Positions 52,601 through 61,839 of a DNA stretch of 64,000 nucleotides are shown here, piece by piece. Position numbers and translations under genes: made by a program. The stretch's first letter is position 1; each line of letters opens with the position of its first letter. Source of the stretch: Aerococcus mictus (GTDB taxonomy: Bacteria; Bacillota; Bacilli; Lactobacillales; Aerococcaceae); assembly GCF_003286595.3 (NCBI RefSeq), contig NZ_CP132985.1, positions 1,736,001-1,800,000 of the forward strand. Reading direction: 5' to 3'. The notes beneath the pieces were generated by a model. That model searched no databases. It was not told the DNA's origin and saw nothing but the letters and a program-made list of their open reading frames with translations.

Positions 52601-53377
52601 GCGGTAGAGGTCATTTAAGTCACTGGTTGCAAAACGGCCCCCATCCAGTTGCACCATGGGACGGAGTTCAGGTGGGATCACAGGGATCACATCAAGAACC
52701 ATCCATTCCGGTTTATTGCCGGATTTTCTAAAGGCATCCATGATGTCTAAACGACGGATAGCCCGGGTCCGTTTTTGACCCTTGGCAGTCCGTAATTCTT
52801 CTTTTAATTCTGCACATTCACTATCAAGGTCTACGCGGCGTAGGAGTTCCTTAATGGCTTCAGCACCGATACCTGCTTGGAAACGGTCACCATATTCGGC
52901 CTTATACTCCCGGTATTCTCGTTCAGAAAGCAATTGCTTAGGAGCTAAAGGCGTGTCACCACCGTCAATGACCACGTGAGAAGCAAAATAAATCACTTCT
53001 TCTAAAGACCGTGGGCTCATATCTAAGATCAGGCCCATCCGACTTGGAATGCCTTTAAAGTACCAAATGTGGGTAACTGGTGAAGCTAATTCCAAGTGGC
53101 CCATCCGTTCACGACGGACTTTGGCCTTGGTTACTTCAACCCCACAACGGTCACAAACCACACCCGCATAGCGGATCCGTTTATACTTTCCACAAGCACA
53201 TTCGTAGTCCTTGGTTGGCCCAAAAATACGTTCACAGAAAAGACCGTCTTTTTCTGGCTTTAGGGTACGGTAGTTGATTGTTTCCGGTTTCTTGACTTCA
53301 CCATAGGACCAGGAACGGATCTTATCTGGTGAGGCTAAACCAATTTTTATACTTTCAAATTTATTTACATCGACCAA
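49697..53377 (-). CDS. rpoC: RNA polymerase beta' subunit
   Basis: Catalytic clamp subunit, 1226 residues. The N-terminal zinc site (CACG, CDRC), lid and rudder region, the Mg-binding [12 protein letters not shown] near residue 455, the bridge helix and trigger loop ([11 protein letters not shown]) and the second zinc site ([11 protein letters not shown]) are all present. The likely start is the TTG at 53377 (8 bases after GGGAGG), giving the family N-terminus [12 protein letters not shown]; the ATG at 53395 lies on the ribosome site. The rpoB-rpoC gap of 370 bases is unusually long. Confidence 0.96.
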   Translation of the reverse strand: MVDVNKFESIKIGLASPDKIRSWSYGEVKKPETINYRTLKPEKDGLFCERIFGPTKDYECACGKYKRIRYAGVVCDRCGVEVTKAKVRRERMGHLELASPVTHIWYFKGIPSRMGLILDMSPRSLEEVIYFASHVVIDGGDTPLAPKQLLSEREYREYKAEYGDRFQAGIGAEAIKELLRRVDLDSECAELKEELRTAKGQKRTRAIRRLDIMDAFRKSGNKPEWMVLDVIPVIPPELRPMVQLDGGRFATSDLNDLYRRVINRNNRLKRLLDLNAPNIIVQNEKRMLQEAVDALVDNGRRGRPVTGPGNRPLKSLSHMLKGKQGRFRQNLLGKRVDYSGRSVIAIGPHLKFYQCGLPKEMALELFKPFLIRELVDREIATNAKHAKRMIERKDDAVWEPLGEIMREHPVLLNRAPTLHRLGIQAFEPVLVEGKAIRLHPLACEAYNADFDGDQMAVHLPLGEEAQAEARILMLAASHILNPKDGQPVVTPSQDMVLGNYYLTQEEAGMTGEGMKISSLSEAHIAYANGAAQLHTRVVISPKHFPKYAWTDQQKEQLMITSIGKLFFNEIMPADFAYINEPTSENLNGQTADRFFVNPGEDTEKAIAQLETTAPFKKGYLEEIIAAIFKRLKVTETSQFLDRLKALGYYYSTKSGITVGIADITVLDAKDQHVDKGHKRVDNIMKQYRRGLITDDERYDQVINTWNDVKNDIENELKHSLSPDNPFFIMMDSGARGNISNFTQLAGMRGLMAGPSGKIIELPVTSNFREGLSVQEMFISTHGARKGMTDTALKTADSGYLTRRLVDVAQDVIIRENDCGTDRGLTVSAIKEGNEMIESLAERLTGRYIQKTVRDPQTGEVLAHHNELVSPETAAKIEAAGLKHVTIRSAFTCRTRHGVCKYCYGSDLATNGEVEVGEAVGIVAAQSIGEPGTQLTMRTFHTGGVAGDDITQGLPRVQEIVEARHPKGQAVITEVTGEVVAIDIEEETRTKTVTVKGETDEREYKVPYTARMKVSEGDLIERGAQLTEGSIDPKELLRITNSLTVENYMLAEIQRVYRQQGVDINDKHVEVLLRQMMRKVRVLDPGASDLLPGHLMDIGEFEDANEEIIKTGQQPATCQPVLLGITKAALETKSFLSAASFQETTKVLTDAAISGKRDELLGLKENVIIGKIIPAGTGVGRYRHMEPEKLGVEQVVEVPAHEPSDNENPAEIATITKPIDENYSGMP

Positions 53378-53464
53378 GAGGTCAACCTCCCTCATTAATC
53401 ACTGAAACTGCTAAGAGCTAGAGCAAATTGACATTATCCTTTTGAGTTTTATTACACTCTCTAG

Positions 53465-53581
53465 TTGAGTTCGGACGCCAGACTTGAAGTTGCTTCAGAA
53501 AATACCAACGCTCAGTCTTACTGTGCTTATGGTATTTTCCTCCAGCAATTCAAGTCTCTGACGGCGTCCTCTCATCCTTTA
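53465..53581 (-). repeat. Family 1 structured repeat, tandem unit 2, in the rpoB-rpoC gap
   Basis: On the minus strand GGACGCC/GGCGTCC and AGACTTGAA/TTCAAGTCT arms enclose GCTGGAG and TGAAGCAAC, with AAAATACC/GGTATTTT above. The 5' border is the degenerate GGATGAGAGGAC. Confidence 0.82.
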
Positions 53582-53750
53582 CAAACGTGTTCCAAGCGCA
53601 GAGCAAGCGTCCACTTCACTAAAGGTCGGCGAAGTCTCTTTGAGACTTCTTTCGCCCTTTAGCTCCAGTTGCTATAGCTGTAGGAAGCGTTAGCGACGTA
53701 CAGATATAGTATGCGTAGCGGTCTTGCTCTCTGACGCGCTTGTCACACTC
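53582..53750 (-). repeat. Family 1 structured repeat, tandem unit 1, in the rpoB-rpoC gap
   Basis: On the minus strand it runs from GAGTGTGAC, whose first G is the last base of the rpoB stop codon, to GGAACACGTTTG. Arms AAGCGC/GCGCTT, GAGCAAG/CTTGCTC, CTAAAG/CTTTAG and an apical AAGTCTC/GAGACTT enclose ACTGGAG and TGAAGTGGA. About 50 extra bases are inserted on the 5' side of the internal loop. Confidence 0.85.
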
Positions 53751-56700
53751 TATTCATTTGCTTGTTTTTTGGCGATGATTTCTTCGTCATTGCCTTCGCT
53801 TTGTTTTTCTTCTTGGTTCTTATCCTTGTCTTCATCTTCTTGTTCTTGGTTTTCTTTGTGATCACGACGGGTGACTTGGACTGGGTCTTCATCACGTAAG
53901 TCCAGTTCCTTATCGTTTTCATCGAGGACTTGGATATCTAAACCTAGGGATTGTAACTCTTTGACGAGCACGCGGAAGGATTCCGGCACACTTGGTTTAG
54001 GAATTGAGTCGCCTTTTACGATAGCTTCGTAGGTTTGCACCCGGCCAACCACGTCGTCTGATTTATAGGTAAGGATTTCTTGTAGGGTATAAGCCGCACC
54101 GTAAGCTTCCAGTGCCCAAACTTCCATTTCCCCGAAACGTTGTCCCCCAAATTGCGCTTTACCACCTAGTGGTTGTTGGGTAACTAGGGAGTAAGGTCCA
54201 ATCGAACGCGCATGGAGCTTGTCATCAACCATGTGGGAGAGTTTCAAGTAGTACATAACCCCTACAGAAACGCGGTTATCAAAAGGTTCACCGGTCCGAC
54301 CGTCGTAAAGCACGGTCTTAGCATCTTCAGCCATGCCGGCTTCTTTAACGGTTTCCCAAATGTCTTCATCTTGGGCCCCGTCAAATACAGGCGTTGCCAC
54401 GTGGATACCTAAGTTCCGAGCAGCCATCCCTAAGTGAAGTTCTAACACCTGTCCGATATTCATCCGGGAAGGCACCCCTAATGGGTTCAAGCAGATATCG
54501 ACTGGGGTACCATCTGGTAAGTAAGGCATGTCTTCTTCTGGTAAAACAATGGAGACAACCCCTTTGTTACCGTGACGACCAGCCATCTTATCCCCAACTT
54601 GAATCTTACGTTTTTGGATAATGTAAACCCGAACCATCATGGAAACACCAGGTTTGAGTTCGTCACCATTTTCCCGGTGGAAGACTTTAACGTCGTTAAC
54701 GATACCGCCACCACCATGAGGTACCCGTAAGGAAGTATCACGGACTTCACGGGCTTTTTCACCAAAGATGGCATGGAGTAGGTGTTCTTCAGGACTGAGT
54801 TCAGTCACACCTTTAGGGGTTACCTTACCCACTAAGATGTCGCCATCAGTAACTTCAGCACCGATGCGGATAATCCCGTTTTCATCGAGGTTACGGAGGG
54901 CATCTTCACCCACATTAGGAATTTCCCGGGTGATTTCTTCTGGCCCTAATTTAGTGTCACGGGCTTCAGATTCCAATTCGTCAATATGGATTGAGGTGTA
55001 GACGTCTTCTTTTACCAAACGTTCGGAAAGAACAACCGCGTCTTCATAGTTATAACCATCCCAGGTCATGAAGGCGATGATTGGGTTTTGTCCGAGGGCT
55101 AATTCCCCACCTTCCATAGAAGGTCCGTTGGCGAGGATTTCGTCCTTATCAACTTGGTCACCCTTACGTACCAATGGGGTTTGGTTATAGCAGGAGCTGG
55201 CGTTAGACCGGTAGAATTTCACTAATTCATACTTATCTAAGGCGCCTTCTTCAGTCCGGACGCGGATTTCACGAGCGTCGACATAGTCCACCACACCGGC
55301 CCGCTTACAGGTCACTGCAGCCCCAGAGTCATGGGCAGCCTTATATTCCATCCCAGTCCCTACTAAAGGTGCATGAGGGTTTAAGAGCGGCACTGCTTGC
55401 CGTTGCATGTTGGCCCCCATCAAGGCCCGGTTGGAGTCATCGTTTTCCAAGAAAGGAATACATGCTGTTGCGACAGAAACCACCTGTTTAGGGGAAACGT
55501 CCATGTAGTCGACTTCTTCTGGAGAAACTTCAATATTTTCTTCAATCTTACGTGCCATAATGGTATCGGTAGCAAAAGAACCATCTTCATTTAAAGGTGT
55601 GTTCCCTTGAGCGATAACAAAACGGTCTTCTTCATCCGCCGTTAGGTAGTCAATCTTATCGGTAACCTTATGGGTATTCCAGTCTACCCGACGGTATGGG
55701 GTTTCAATGAAACCAAAGTCATTAATCTTAGCATAGGTTGCCAAGGAGTTAATCAGACCAATGTTAGGTCCTTCAGGGGTTTCAATTGGACACATCCGAC
55801 CATAGTGAGAGTAGTGAACGTCACGCACTTCATAACCGGCACGGTCCCGGGTCAAACCACCGGGCCCCAAGGCAGAGAGACGACGTTTGTGCGTCAACTC
55901 AGAAAGTGGGTTGTTTTGGTCCATGAATTGGGACAATTGGGAGGACCCAAAGAATTCACGAATCGATGCAACCACTGGGCGGATATTAATCAATTGTTGG
56001 GGGGTAACTGTATCGATGTCTTGGATAGACATTCTCTCTCTTACCACTCGTTCCATCCGGCTTAAACCGATCCGAAGTTGGTTTTGTAATAATTCACCCA
56101 CAGAGCGGATCCGACGGTTACCCAAGTGGTCGATATCGTCGGTAGTTCCTAGACCTTCATAGAGGTTTAAGAAGTAGTTCATCGCGGTTAAGACGTCAGC
56201 AACGGTTAGAGACTTGTAGTCGGAATTTTGCATAGCGTTACCGATCACATGAACCACACGTTCTGGGTCCTTAGGTGCCACAATCTTAATTAATTGGATG
56301 TCAACAGGATCAGTGATCACCGCATCATCATTTGGATAAACGGTCACTAAACCGAGACCATTATCTAACTTGTCGCTAATGTCATCTAAGACTTCACGGG
56401 TGAAAACTGTCCCTGCTTCCAGGACAATTTCACCAGTCTCATTGTCGACTAAGTTTTCTGCTAGGGTTTGTTTATATAGACGGGATTTTAAGTCTAATTT
56501 CTTATTGATCTTGTAGCGTCCGACAGCAGCCAAGTCATAACGACGTGGGTCGAAGAAACGCGTATTTAATAAGTTACGGGAGGATTCTGCGGTTTTTGGT
56601 TCACCAGGACGGAGGCGCTCATAAATATCTTTTAAGGCTTCTTCAGTCCGGGAGTCCGATGGGTTTTTGTGGACATCTTTTTCTAAGGTTAAACTCAGGG

Positions 56701-57346
56701 TTTCACTGTCACCAAAGAGTTCACGGATTTGGTCATCAGACCCAAAACCTAGAGCCCGCATTAACACAGTCATTTGTAGTTTACGGGTCCGGTCAATCCG
56801 TACATAGGAAATGTCTTTAGCATCGGTTTCCATTTCTAACCAGGCACCCCGGTTAGGAATCACGGTAGCTCCATAAGAAAGTTTCCCGTTTTTGTCTACT
56901 TTATCATTGTAGTAAACCCCTGGGGAACGGACCAATTGCGAAACAATAACTCGTTCAGAACCGTTAATAATGAAAGTTCCACTATCAGTCATCAATGGGA
57001 AGTCCCCAAAGAAAACTTCTTGGTCCTTAATTTCACCGGTTTCGCTATTGATTAAACGCAATTTAACATACATTGGCGCCGCATAGTTAGTGTCTTGTTG
57101 ACGCGATTCAGACATATCATATTTAGGTTCTTGGAAGGAATAGTCCACGAACTCTAAGGCTAATTTGCCTCCGTGGTCTTCAATCGGTGAAATATCACTA
57201 AACATTTCCCGAATTCCCTTATCCAATAACCAACGATAAGATTCGGTTTGAATCTCAATCAAGTTTGGCAACTCGAGCACTTCATTGATGCGCGAGTAAG
57301 AACGCCGTACGCGGTGTTTGCCGTATTCAACATTATGTCCTGCCAT
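53750..57346 (-). CDS. rpoB: RNA polymerase beta subunit
   Basis: Catalytic core subunit, 1198 residues from the ATG at 57346, which opens with the family N-terminus [19 protein letters not shown]. The rifampicin region has [29 protein letters not shown], given here as its parts [14 protein letters not shown] and [14 protein letters not shown], with the sensitive-type residues (Asp, His, Ser). [12 protein letters not shown] near the end is the active-site region. The C-terminus is an extra Glu/Lys-rich tail. Transcribed with rpoC across a repeat-filled gap. Confidence 0.96.
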   Translation of the reverse strand: MAGHNVEYGKHRVRRSYSRINEVLELPNLIEIQTESYRWLLDKGIREMFSDISPIEDHGGKLALEFVDYSFQEPKYDMSESRQQDTNYAAPMYVKLRLINSETGEIKDQEVFFGDFPLMTDSGTFIINGSERVIVSQLVRSPGVYYNDKVDKNGKLSYGATVIPNRGAWLEMETDAKDISYVRIDRTRKLQMTVLMRALGFGSDDQIRELFGDSETLSLTLEKDVHKNPSDSRTEEALKDIYERLRPGEPKTAESSRNLLNTRFFDPRRYDLAAVGRYKINKKLDLKSRLYKQTLAENLVDNETGEIVLEAGTVFTREVLDDISDKLDNGLGLVTVYPNDDAVITDPVDIQLIKIVAPKDPERVVHVIGNAMQNSDYKSLTVADVLTAMNYFLNLYEGLGTTDDIDHLGNRRIRSVGELLQNQLRIGLSRMERVVRERMSIQDIDTVTPQQLINIRPVVASIREFFGSSQLSQFMDQNNPLSELTHKRRLSALGPGGLTRDRAGYEVRDVHYSHYGRMCPIETPEGPNIGLINSLATYAKINDFGFIETPYRRVDWNTHKVTDKIDYLTADEEDRFVIAQGNTPLNEDGSFATDTIMARKIEENIEVSPEEVDYMDVSPKQVVSVATACIPFLENDDSNRALMGANMQRQAVPLLNPHAPLVGTGMEYKAAHDSGAAVTCKRAGVVDYVDAREIRVRTEEGALDKYELVKFYRSNASSCYNQTPLVRKGDQVDKDEILANGPSMEGGELALGQNPIIAFMTWDGYNYEDAVVLSERLVKEDVYTSIHIDELESEARDTKLGPEEITREIPNVGEDALRNLDENGIIRIGAEVTDGDILVGKVTPKGVTELSPEEHLLHAIFGEKAREVRDTSLRVPHGGGGIVNDVKVFHRENGDELKPGVSMMVRVYIIQKRKIQVGDKMAGRHGNKGVVSIVLPEEDMPYLPDGTPVDICLNPLGVPSRMNIGQVLELHLGMAARNLGIHVATPVFDGAQDEDIWETVKEAGMAEDAKTVLYDGRTGEPFDNRVSVGVMYYLKLSHMVDDKLHARSIGPYSLVTQQPLGGKAQFGGQRFGEMEVWALEAYGAAYTLQEILTYKSDDVVGRVQTYEAIVKGDSIPKPSVPESFRVLVKELQSLGLDIQVLDENDKELDLRDEDPVQVTRRDHKENQEQEDEDKDKNQEEKQSEGNDEEIIAKKQANE

Positions 57347-57562
57347 GAATGAGTAGCCACCTCTCCAAAAAGTAAATCTTTTAGCCTGCAATTATTAAGA
57401 AACTATTAAGAAATGATTAAAATTAGATAAAATCGCTCCTTTTTACCCGTTTTTGGGCAAAAAAAAGACAAAAGACTCAAGGCCATGCCTACTTCTTTTG
57501 TTTTATCCCATCAAAGCCTACGGACAATATTTCGTACACTTCTTCTATTTAATAATCAATCA
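57347..57562 (-). promoter_or_regulatory. rpoB leader, candidate structured RNA
   Basis: A leader of about 215 bases. Its 5' part holds GTGTACGAAATATTGTCCGTA, given as TACG/CGTA around AAATATTGTC, which could be the Lacto-rpoB type motif described upstream of rpoB in Lactobacillales, though I cannot check the model. A terminator-like hairpin follows. Confidence 0.5.
57458..57501 (-). terminator. Attenuator hairpin in the rpoB leader
   Basis: ACAAAAGA/TCTTTTGT with inner AGGC/GCCT and a run of eight T on the minus strand, about 110 bases before the rpoB start. As drawn it would end transcription before rpoB unless prevented. Confidence 0.65.
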
Positions 57563-57568
57563 TTATTT

Positions 57569-57597
57569 ATGATACTAGCTATTTAATTCTTTGTCAA
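57569..57597 (-). promoter_or_regulatory. Promoter of rpoBC
   Basis: TTGACA (57592-57597), 17 bases, TATCAT (57569-57574) on the minus strand. Confidence 0.85.
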
Positions 57598-57649
57598 GAA
57601 GTTTTTTTAAAAGGATGATTCTTTAATGGCTTCTTAGCCAGAGCTTTTG

Positions 57650-57655
57650 TATAAT
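57650..57655 (+). promoter_or_regulatory. -10 box of msrA promoter
   Basis: TATAAT on the plus strand, 33 bases before the msrA start; the -35 is weak. Confidence 0.5.
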
Positions 57656-57688
57656 AGTTTCAAAATAGAAAAGAGGAAGGATGTTATT

Positions 57689-58210
57689 ATGGCTATAGAA
57701 CGTGCAATCTTTGCGGGAGGCTGTTTCTGGTGCATGGTCCAACCCTTCGACCAATTGCCAGGAATTGAAGCGGTCGTTTCTGGTTATACAGGAGGACACA
57801 TCGCTAACCCCAGCTATCAAGAAGTCAAAAGTGGTAAAACCGGCCACACGGAAGCGGTAGAGATCAGCTTCGATAACGCCATCATCACCTACGAAGAGTT
57901 ACTGGAGATTTACTGGCAACAAACCGACCCTACCGACGCTATGGGCCAGTTTGAAGACCGGGGTTCATCATACCGTCCCGAGATCTTCTACTTATCTGAA
58001 GACCAACGCCAAGCCGCTGAAGCTTCCAAAGCAGCCCTAGCCGCTAGCGGGCGTTTCGATGACCCCATCGTCACCCAAATCACCCCCGCCGGCCCCTTCT
58101 ACCCAGCAGAAGACTACCACCAAGACTTCTATAAGAAGAGCCCCGATAAATACCAAGCCGACGAAAGCGCCATCGCCCGCCACCAATTTATTGAAGACAA
58201 ATGGAAATAA
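57689..58210 (+). CDS. msrA: Peptide methionine sulfoxide reductase MsrA
   Basis: Reduces the S form of methionine sulfoxide in proteins; 173 residues. [12 protein letters not shown] at the start has the catalytic Cys in GCFW, followed by GYTGGH and the YHQDFY region near residue 150. The ATG at 57689 follows GGAAGGA. It lacks an MsrB fusion. A family 1 repeat pair starts 2 bases after its stop. Confidence 0.95.
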   Translation: MAIERAIFAGGCFWCMVQPFDQLPGIEAVVSGYTGGHIANPSYQEVKSGKTGHTEAVEISFDNAIITYEELLEIYWQQTDPTDAMGQFEDRGSSYRPEIFYLSEDQRQAAEASKAALAASGRFDDPIVTQITPAGPFYPAEDYHQDFYKKSPDKYQADESAIARHQFIEDKWK

Positions 58211-58212
58211 GA

Positions 58213-58328
58213 GAGTGCGACGGGTGCACCAAAGATCGATAACACTGGAGCTAAAGAGCAAAAATTCTTGAAAAGAATTTCTTGCACTTTAGTGAAGTGG
58301 AGAGCGATCTGCACCCGGAGCACGTTTG
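58213..58328 (+). repeat. Family 1 structured repeat, tandem unit 1
   Basis: GAGTGCGAC to GGAGCACGTTTG. Arms GGGTGC/GCACCC, AGATCG/CGATCT, CTAAAG/CTTTAG and apical AAATTCTT/AAGAATTT enclose the constant ACTGGAG and TGAAGTGGA. Confidence 0.88.
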
Positions 58329-58332
58329 AAAA

Positions 58333-58449
58333 GAGTGCGACAGTCACAATAAAGGACGAAATCGCTGGAGAAAATTGGTATAAGCTCAGTGAAGCTGAGC
58401 GTTACCAGTTTTTGAAGTGGACGTTCGTCCTGTGACTGGAGCAGGTTTG
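58333..58449 (+). repeat. Family 1 structured repeat, tandem unit 2
   Basis: GAGTGCGAC to GGAGCAGGTTTG. Arms AGTCACA/TGTGACT, GGACGAA/TTCGTCC, AAAATTGGTA/TTACCAGTTTT and apical GCTCAG/CTGAGC. Nearly the same sequence as the uninterrupted parts of 1264-1504. Confidence 0.88.
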
Positions 58450-58473
58450 AAGAGTATGTGACATTCATAAAAT

Positions 58474-58512
58474 AAAACCAGCAGGATGTAGTGAACTCCT
58501 GCTGGTTTTTAC
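58474..58512. terminator. Bidirectional terminator between msrA and the GDPD gene
   Basis: AAAACCAGCAGGA/TCCTGCTGGTTTT. The repeats at 58213-58449 lie upstream of it, inside the msrA transcript. Confidence 0.9.
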
Positions 58513-58528
58513 TTTTTCACATAATCTG

Positions 58529-59263
58529 TTAATAACTGGCCAAAACGGGAGCACTTTCTAGGTAGTGACTATCATTGGTAATCACGCCCGCCAGGCCCCA
58601 GTCCTTAAATTTTCGGTAGGCCTTACGATCGTCGACCGTCCATGCATTAATCTTAACCCCGTGGTCATGCAAGTTGTTCACCGTCGTTGGGTCAAGCAGC
58701 TTATAGTCAGGATGGTAGTAGTCCACTCCCCTAGCAGCGCAATAGGTCCCTGGATTTTCTAGATAGTCTTCCTGTAAGAAGGCGCAAGCCAGATGAGGGG
58801 CTAGGGCCTTGACCTTAAGGATACTCTGGTGGTTAAAAGAAGAGATAATCACCCGGTCTTGCATCTGATAGTCTTCTACCAAGTCAACCACCGCTTCCAC
58901 TAAGCCAGGATAAGGAAAAAGCCCCGTCTTTAATTCAATATTCAAGGTCAACTCCAAGGGCTGAGCCCAGGCTAATAGCTCACTTAAATGGGGAATACGA
59001 ACTAAGTCAAGGTTAACGTTCTGAGGGTGGAGGCGGTCAAAGCGAAGGCCACGCAAGTCCGCGTATTTATAGTCTCGTAGCCAGCCCCTAGCATTGGCAG
59101 TCCGGTCTAAGCGCTCATCGTGGCAAATCACCACCTGGCCATCCAGGGTCAATTGGACATCACATTCAATCCCATCCGCCCCAGCTTCATAAGCCTTAAT
59201 AAAGGACAGCATGGTATTTTCCGGATAGCGGGCGCTATAGCCACGGTGGGCATATAATTTCAT
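58529..59263 (-). CDS. Glycerophosphodiester phosphodiesterase
   Basis: Hydrolyses glycerophosphodiesters to glycerol 3-phosphate and an alcohol; 244 residues, cytosolic (no signal). AHRGYSARYPENTMLSF at the start has the catalytic His and metal ligands, GIECDVQLTLDGQVVICHDE follows, and LNIELKTG and NAWTVDD complete the site. The ATG at 59263 has AAGGAG about 13 bases upstream; no better start is seen. Confidence 0.93.
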   Translation of the reverse strand: MKLYAHRGYSARYPENTMLSFIKAYEAGADGIECDVQLTLDGQVVICHDERLDRTANARGWLRDYKYADLRGLRFDRLHPQNVNLDLVRIPHLSELLAWAQPLELTLNIELKTGLFPYPGLVEAVVDLVEDYQMQDRVIISSFNHQSILKVKALAPHLACAFLQEDYLENPGTYCAARGVDYYHPDYKLLDPTTVNNLHDHGVKINAWTVDDRKAYRKFKDWGLAGVITNDSHYLESAPVLASY

Positions 59264-59402
59264 TTGTGTTTGGCATCTCCTTATCTTCCTGTTCCATTCA
59301 TTAAAACTGGTCCCCCTACTCACATCACCCTTATTCTAACCAGCCTTTATTAAAGCAGGGTAAATTTGAAGTAAAGTTAAAATGAACTTTGTAAAGATAA
59401 GG

Positions 59403-59435
59403 TAAAAAAAGACTGGGCATGATTCCCAGTCTCTT
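59403..59435 (-). terminator. Terminator after the UPF0210 gene
   Basis: AGACTGGG/CCCAGTCT with seven T on the minus strand. Confidence 0.88.
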
Positions 59436-59460
59436 GACTCATTAATTGATCGTTTACTGC

Positions 59461-60819
59461 TTAATTCTTCAAACCTTGAATTGGCGCAGGGATGTGGCCT
59501 CCGCGACGGATAAAGACTTCCGGCGAAGAGGTCTTCAATGGCATGATTGGTGCTGAACCAAAAAGTCCCCCAAATTCCAAGCAGTCCCCAGCTTGGTAAC
59601 CAATGGCAGGGATTAAACGCACTGCAGTGGTCTTCCCATTAATCATCCCAATGGCGGCTTCATCGGCAATAATAGCCGCTAAGACTTCAGCTGTGGTTTC
59701 ACCAGGCACGGCAATCATATCCAGCCCCACTGAGCAGACCGCAGTCATGGCGGTTAGGGTTTGGAGATCTAAGACACCAGCTTGGGCGCCGGCAATCATG
59801 CCTTCGTCTTCAGACACTGGGATAAAGGCCCCTGAGAGTCCCCCGACCCGTTCAGCTGCCATTAAACCACCCTTCTTGACCGCATCATTCAAGAGGGCCA
59901 GGGTGGCTACGGTTCCATGACCACCCACTGTTTCAAGTCCCATACTTTCTAAGATACGAGCTACCGAGTCACCCACCGCAGGGGTAGGGGCTAGGGAAAT
60001 ATCGACAATTCCAAAAGGAACACCCAGGGCTTTTGAGGCTTGGCTACCGATCAATTGCCCCATCCGGGTGACTTTGAAGGCGGTCTTTTTAATGGTCTCA
60101 GCCACTTGGTTAATTGGCGCGTCTTTAGGCAGACGCTCCAAGGCTTGACGGACGACCCCAGGCCCAGAAACCCCCACATTAATCTCACAATCCGCTTCCC
60201 CACTACCGTGGAAGGCTCCAGCCATAAAAGGATTATCCTCTACCGCATTACAAAAGACGACCAACTTGGTAGCCCCAACGCATTGCCGGTCTTGGGTGAC
60301 TTCAGCGGCTTGGCGGATAGTTTCTCCCATTAAGGCCACGGCGTCTAAGTTAATCCCTGACCGGGTGGAACCGATATTGACCGAAGAACAGACATTATCG
60401 GTTTCACTTAAGGCTTGGGGGATGGATTCAATCAAGGCCCGGTCTCCCGCAGCAAACCCTTTTTGAACTAGGGCGGAATAGCCCCCAACGAGGTCAATGC
60501 CAATATCCTTAGTCACTTGGTCCAAACATTTGGCGTAACGCACGGGGTCTCCACCAGAAACAGCTACCAGATGGGCAATCGGAGTTACCGAAAGCCGTTT
60601 ATTAATAATAGGAATCCCCAATTGCCGACTCAACTGCTCAGCTACCGGCACTAGGTCTTTGGCCTTTTGGCTAATTTTTTGTTTGATTTTCTCACAGGAC
60701 CGCTCGATATCGGTGTCACAACAATCGAGTAAGGAGATCCCCATCGTGATGGTACGGACATCGAGATGGTCCTTGGCAATCATATTGACGGTTTCTAGAA
60801 TATCATTAATTTCAATCAC
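59461..60819 (-). CDS. UPF0210 (DUF711) family protein
   Basis: A 452-residue member of the PFL/DUF711 family ([33 protein letters not shown]-like [24 protein letters not shown]). It has a glycyl-radical-enzyme-like fold in solved members, but no proven activity. The gene follows an ACT-domain gene by 11 bases, a pairing conserved across many Firmicutes, which suggests the two act together, perhaps sensing an amino acid. Confidence 0.9.
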   Translation of the reverse strand: MIEINDILETVNMIAKDHLDVRTITMGISLLDCCDTDIERSCEKIKQKISQKAKDLVPVAEQLSRQLGIPIINKRLSVTPIAHLVAVSGGDPVRYAKCLDQVTKDIGIDLVGGYSALVQKGFAAGDRALIESIPQALSETDNVCSSVNIGSTRSGINLDAVALMGETIRQAAEVTQDRQCVGATKLVVFCNAVEDNPFMAGAFHGSGEADCEINVGVSGPGVVRQALERLPKDAPINQVAETIKKTAFKVTRMGQLIGSQASKALGVPFGIVDISLAPTPAVGDSVARILESMGLETVGGHGTVATLALLNDAVKKGGLMAAERVGGLSGAFIPVSEDEGMIAGAQAGVLDLQTLTAMTAVCSVGLDMIAVPGETTAEVLAAIIADEAAIGMINGKTTAVRLIPAIGYQAGDCLEFGGLFGSAPIMPLKTSSPEVFIRRGGHIPAPIQGLKN

Positions 60820-60830
60820 GAGTCTGCCTC

Positions 60831-61094
60831 CTATAAGCGATGCATGGCCTTAAAGATATCTTCGTGCATGACCGTAATCTGCATACCTGGTATTAAGTTT
60901 TCGACGCTTTCTTGGAAATCATCAAAAGCAACTTGCCCTTCATCGACTGTCACAAGCATGGTCATGGTGAAATAATTATCCATTACCGTTTGTGCGACAT
61001 CCACAATATTCACCTGGTTCTGGGCACAGGCTGTACTTACCTTAGCCAAAATCCCAACTTGATCAATACCTACAACAGTAATTACCGCATTCAT
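60831..61094 (-). CDS. ACT domain protein (UPF0237)
   Basis: An 87-residue single ACT domain: [20 protein letters not shown] followed by [19 protein letters not shown] domains usually bind amino acids. Together with the UPF0210 gene just downstream it forms a conserved two-gene unit of unknown function. GcvR-like by sequence, but no DNA-binding part. Confidence 0.93.
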   Translation of the reverse strand: MNAVITVVGIDQVGILAKVSTACAQNQVNIVDVAQTVMDNYFTMTMLVTVDEGQVAFDDFQESVENLIPGMQITVMHEDIFKAMHRL

Positions 61095-61160
61095 AAGCAG
61101 TAAACCTCCTTAATTTTTATGTTCCCTATCATAGCATAAGTTAAACTTTCTTAAAATATG

Positions 61161-61196
61161 AAAAAAGAAGTCAGAACGTTCAGTCCCGACTTCTCA
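61161..61196 (-). terminator. Terminator after the 61221 gene
   Basis: AGAAGTC/GACTTCT and six T on the minus strand. Confidence 0.85.
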
Positions 61197-61220
61197 TCGA
61201 ATGAAGGCTATTGCATTCGC

Positions 61221-61664
61221 TTATTCAAAGATGTCATCAACAGTGGCTTCACGATTAATCACAATATAAAGATTCCCATTATCTTTCACTTTAGAGCTCA
61301 TGTAAACATTATCGACCTTATCGGTGGTAGAAGCCTTAAATGGGAAGTAGATTTCTGATTCCCGGCCGCTTGACCAACGGATGGTTAGGTATTCTAGGTC
61401 ATTATTATTGACCACATTTTCAAACATACCGCCCATTAAGCCGCCTTGCACGATGCTATTGGATTGGAAAACGTCGGCATCGGGAAGGATTTCAATCTTG
61501 AAGGTCTTACATGGGTGGATTTCGACAATGTCGCCTTGGCCGTTAATCCGACCATAAGAGGTAGTAATCCGGCCAATCCAGATATCTCCTACATGCTCCA
61601 TAGGGATTTCCCATACCCCACCATTATGAAAATGAAACTCTAAGGACTTCATTGCTTTTGTCAT
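61221..61664 (-). CDS. Protein of unknown function
   Basis: A 147-residue soluble protein, beta-rich by pattern, starting MTKAMKSLEFHFHNGGVWEI and including SYGRINGQGDIVEIHPC. AAGGAAG lies 8 bases before the ATG. It has its own terminator and lies between the opuA operon and the ACT gene. I recognise no family and infer no function. Confidence 0.75.
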   Translation of the reverse strand: MTKAMKSLEFHFHNGGVWEIPMEHVGDIWIGRITTSYGRINGQGDIVEIHPCKTFKIEILPDADVFQSNSIVQGGLMGGMFENVVNNNDLEYLTIRWSSGRESEIYFPFKASTTDKVDNVYMSSKVKDNGNLYIVINREATVDDIFE

Positions 61665-61760
61665 TCGAATAACTTCCTTTCTTAATAATTGCTTTTTCCT
61701 TTGTTAGTATCCAAAGTTAGTGATTTATTTCACAGATTCATTATACTATGACAACAAGCA

Positions 61761-61797
61761 AAAAAGCAAGCTTTCTTTTTAAAAAAAGCTTGCTTGT
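61761..61797. terminator. Terminator of the opuA operon
   Basis: AAGCAAGCTTT/AAAGCTTGCTT around a T/A-rich loop. Confidence 0.8.
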
Positions 61798-61839
61798 GAA
61801 TTCATGGTTTTTGTTTTCTTGCTTTTGTCAGCGAATGGG

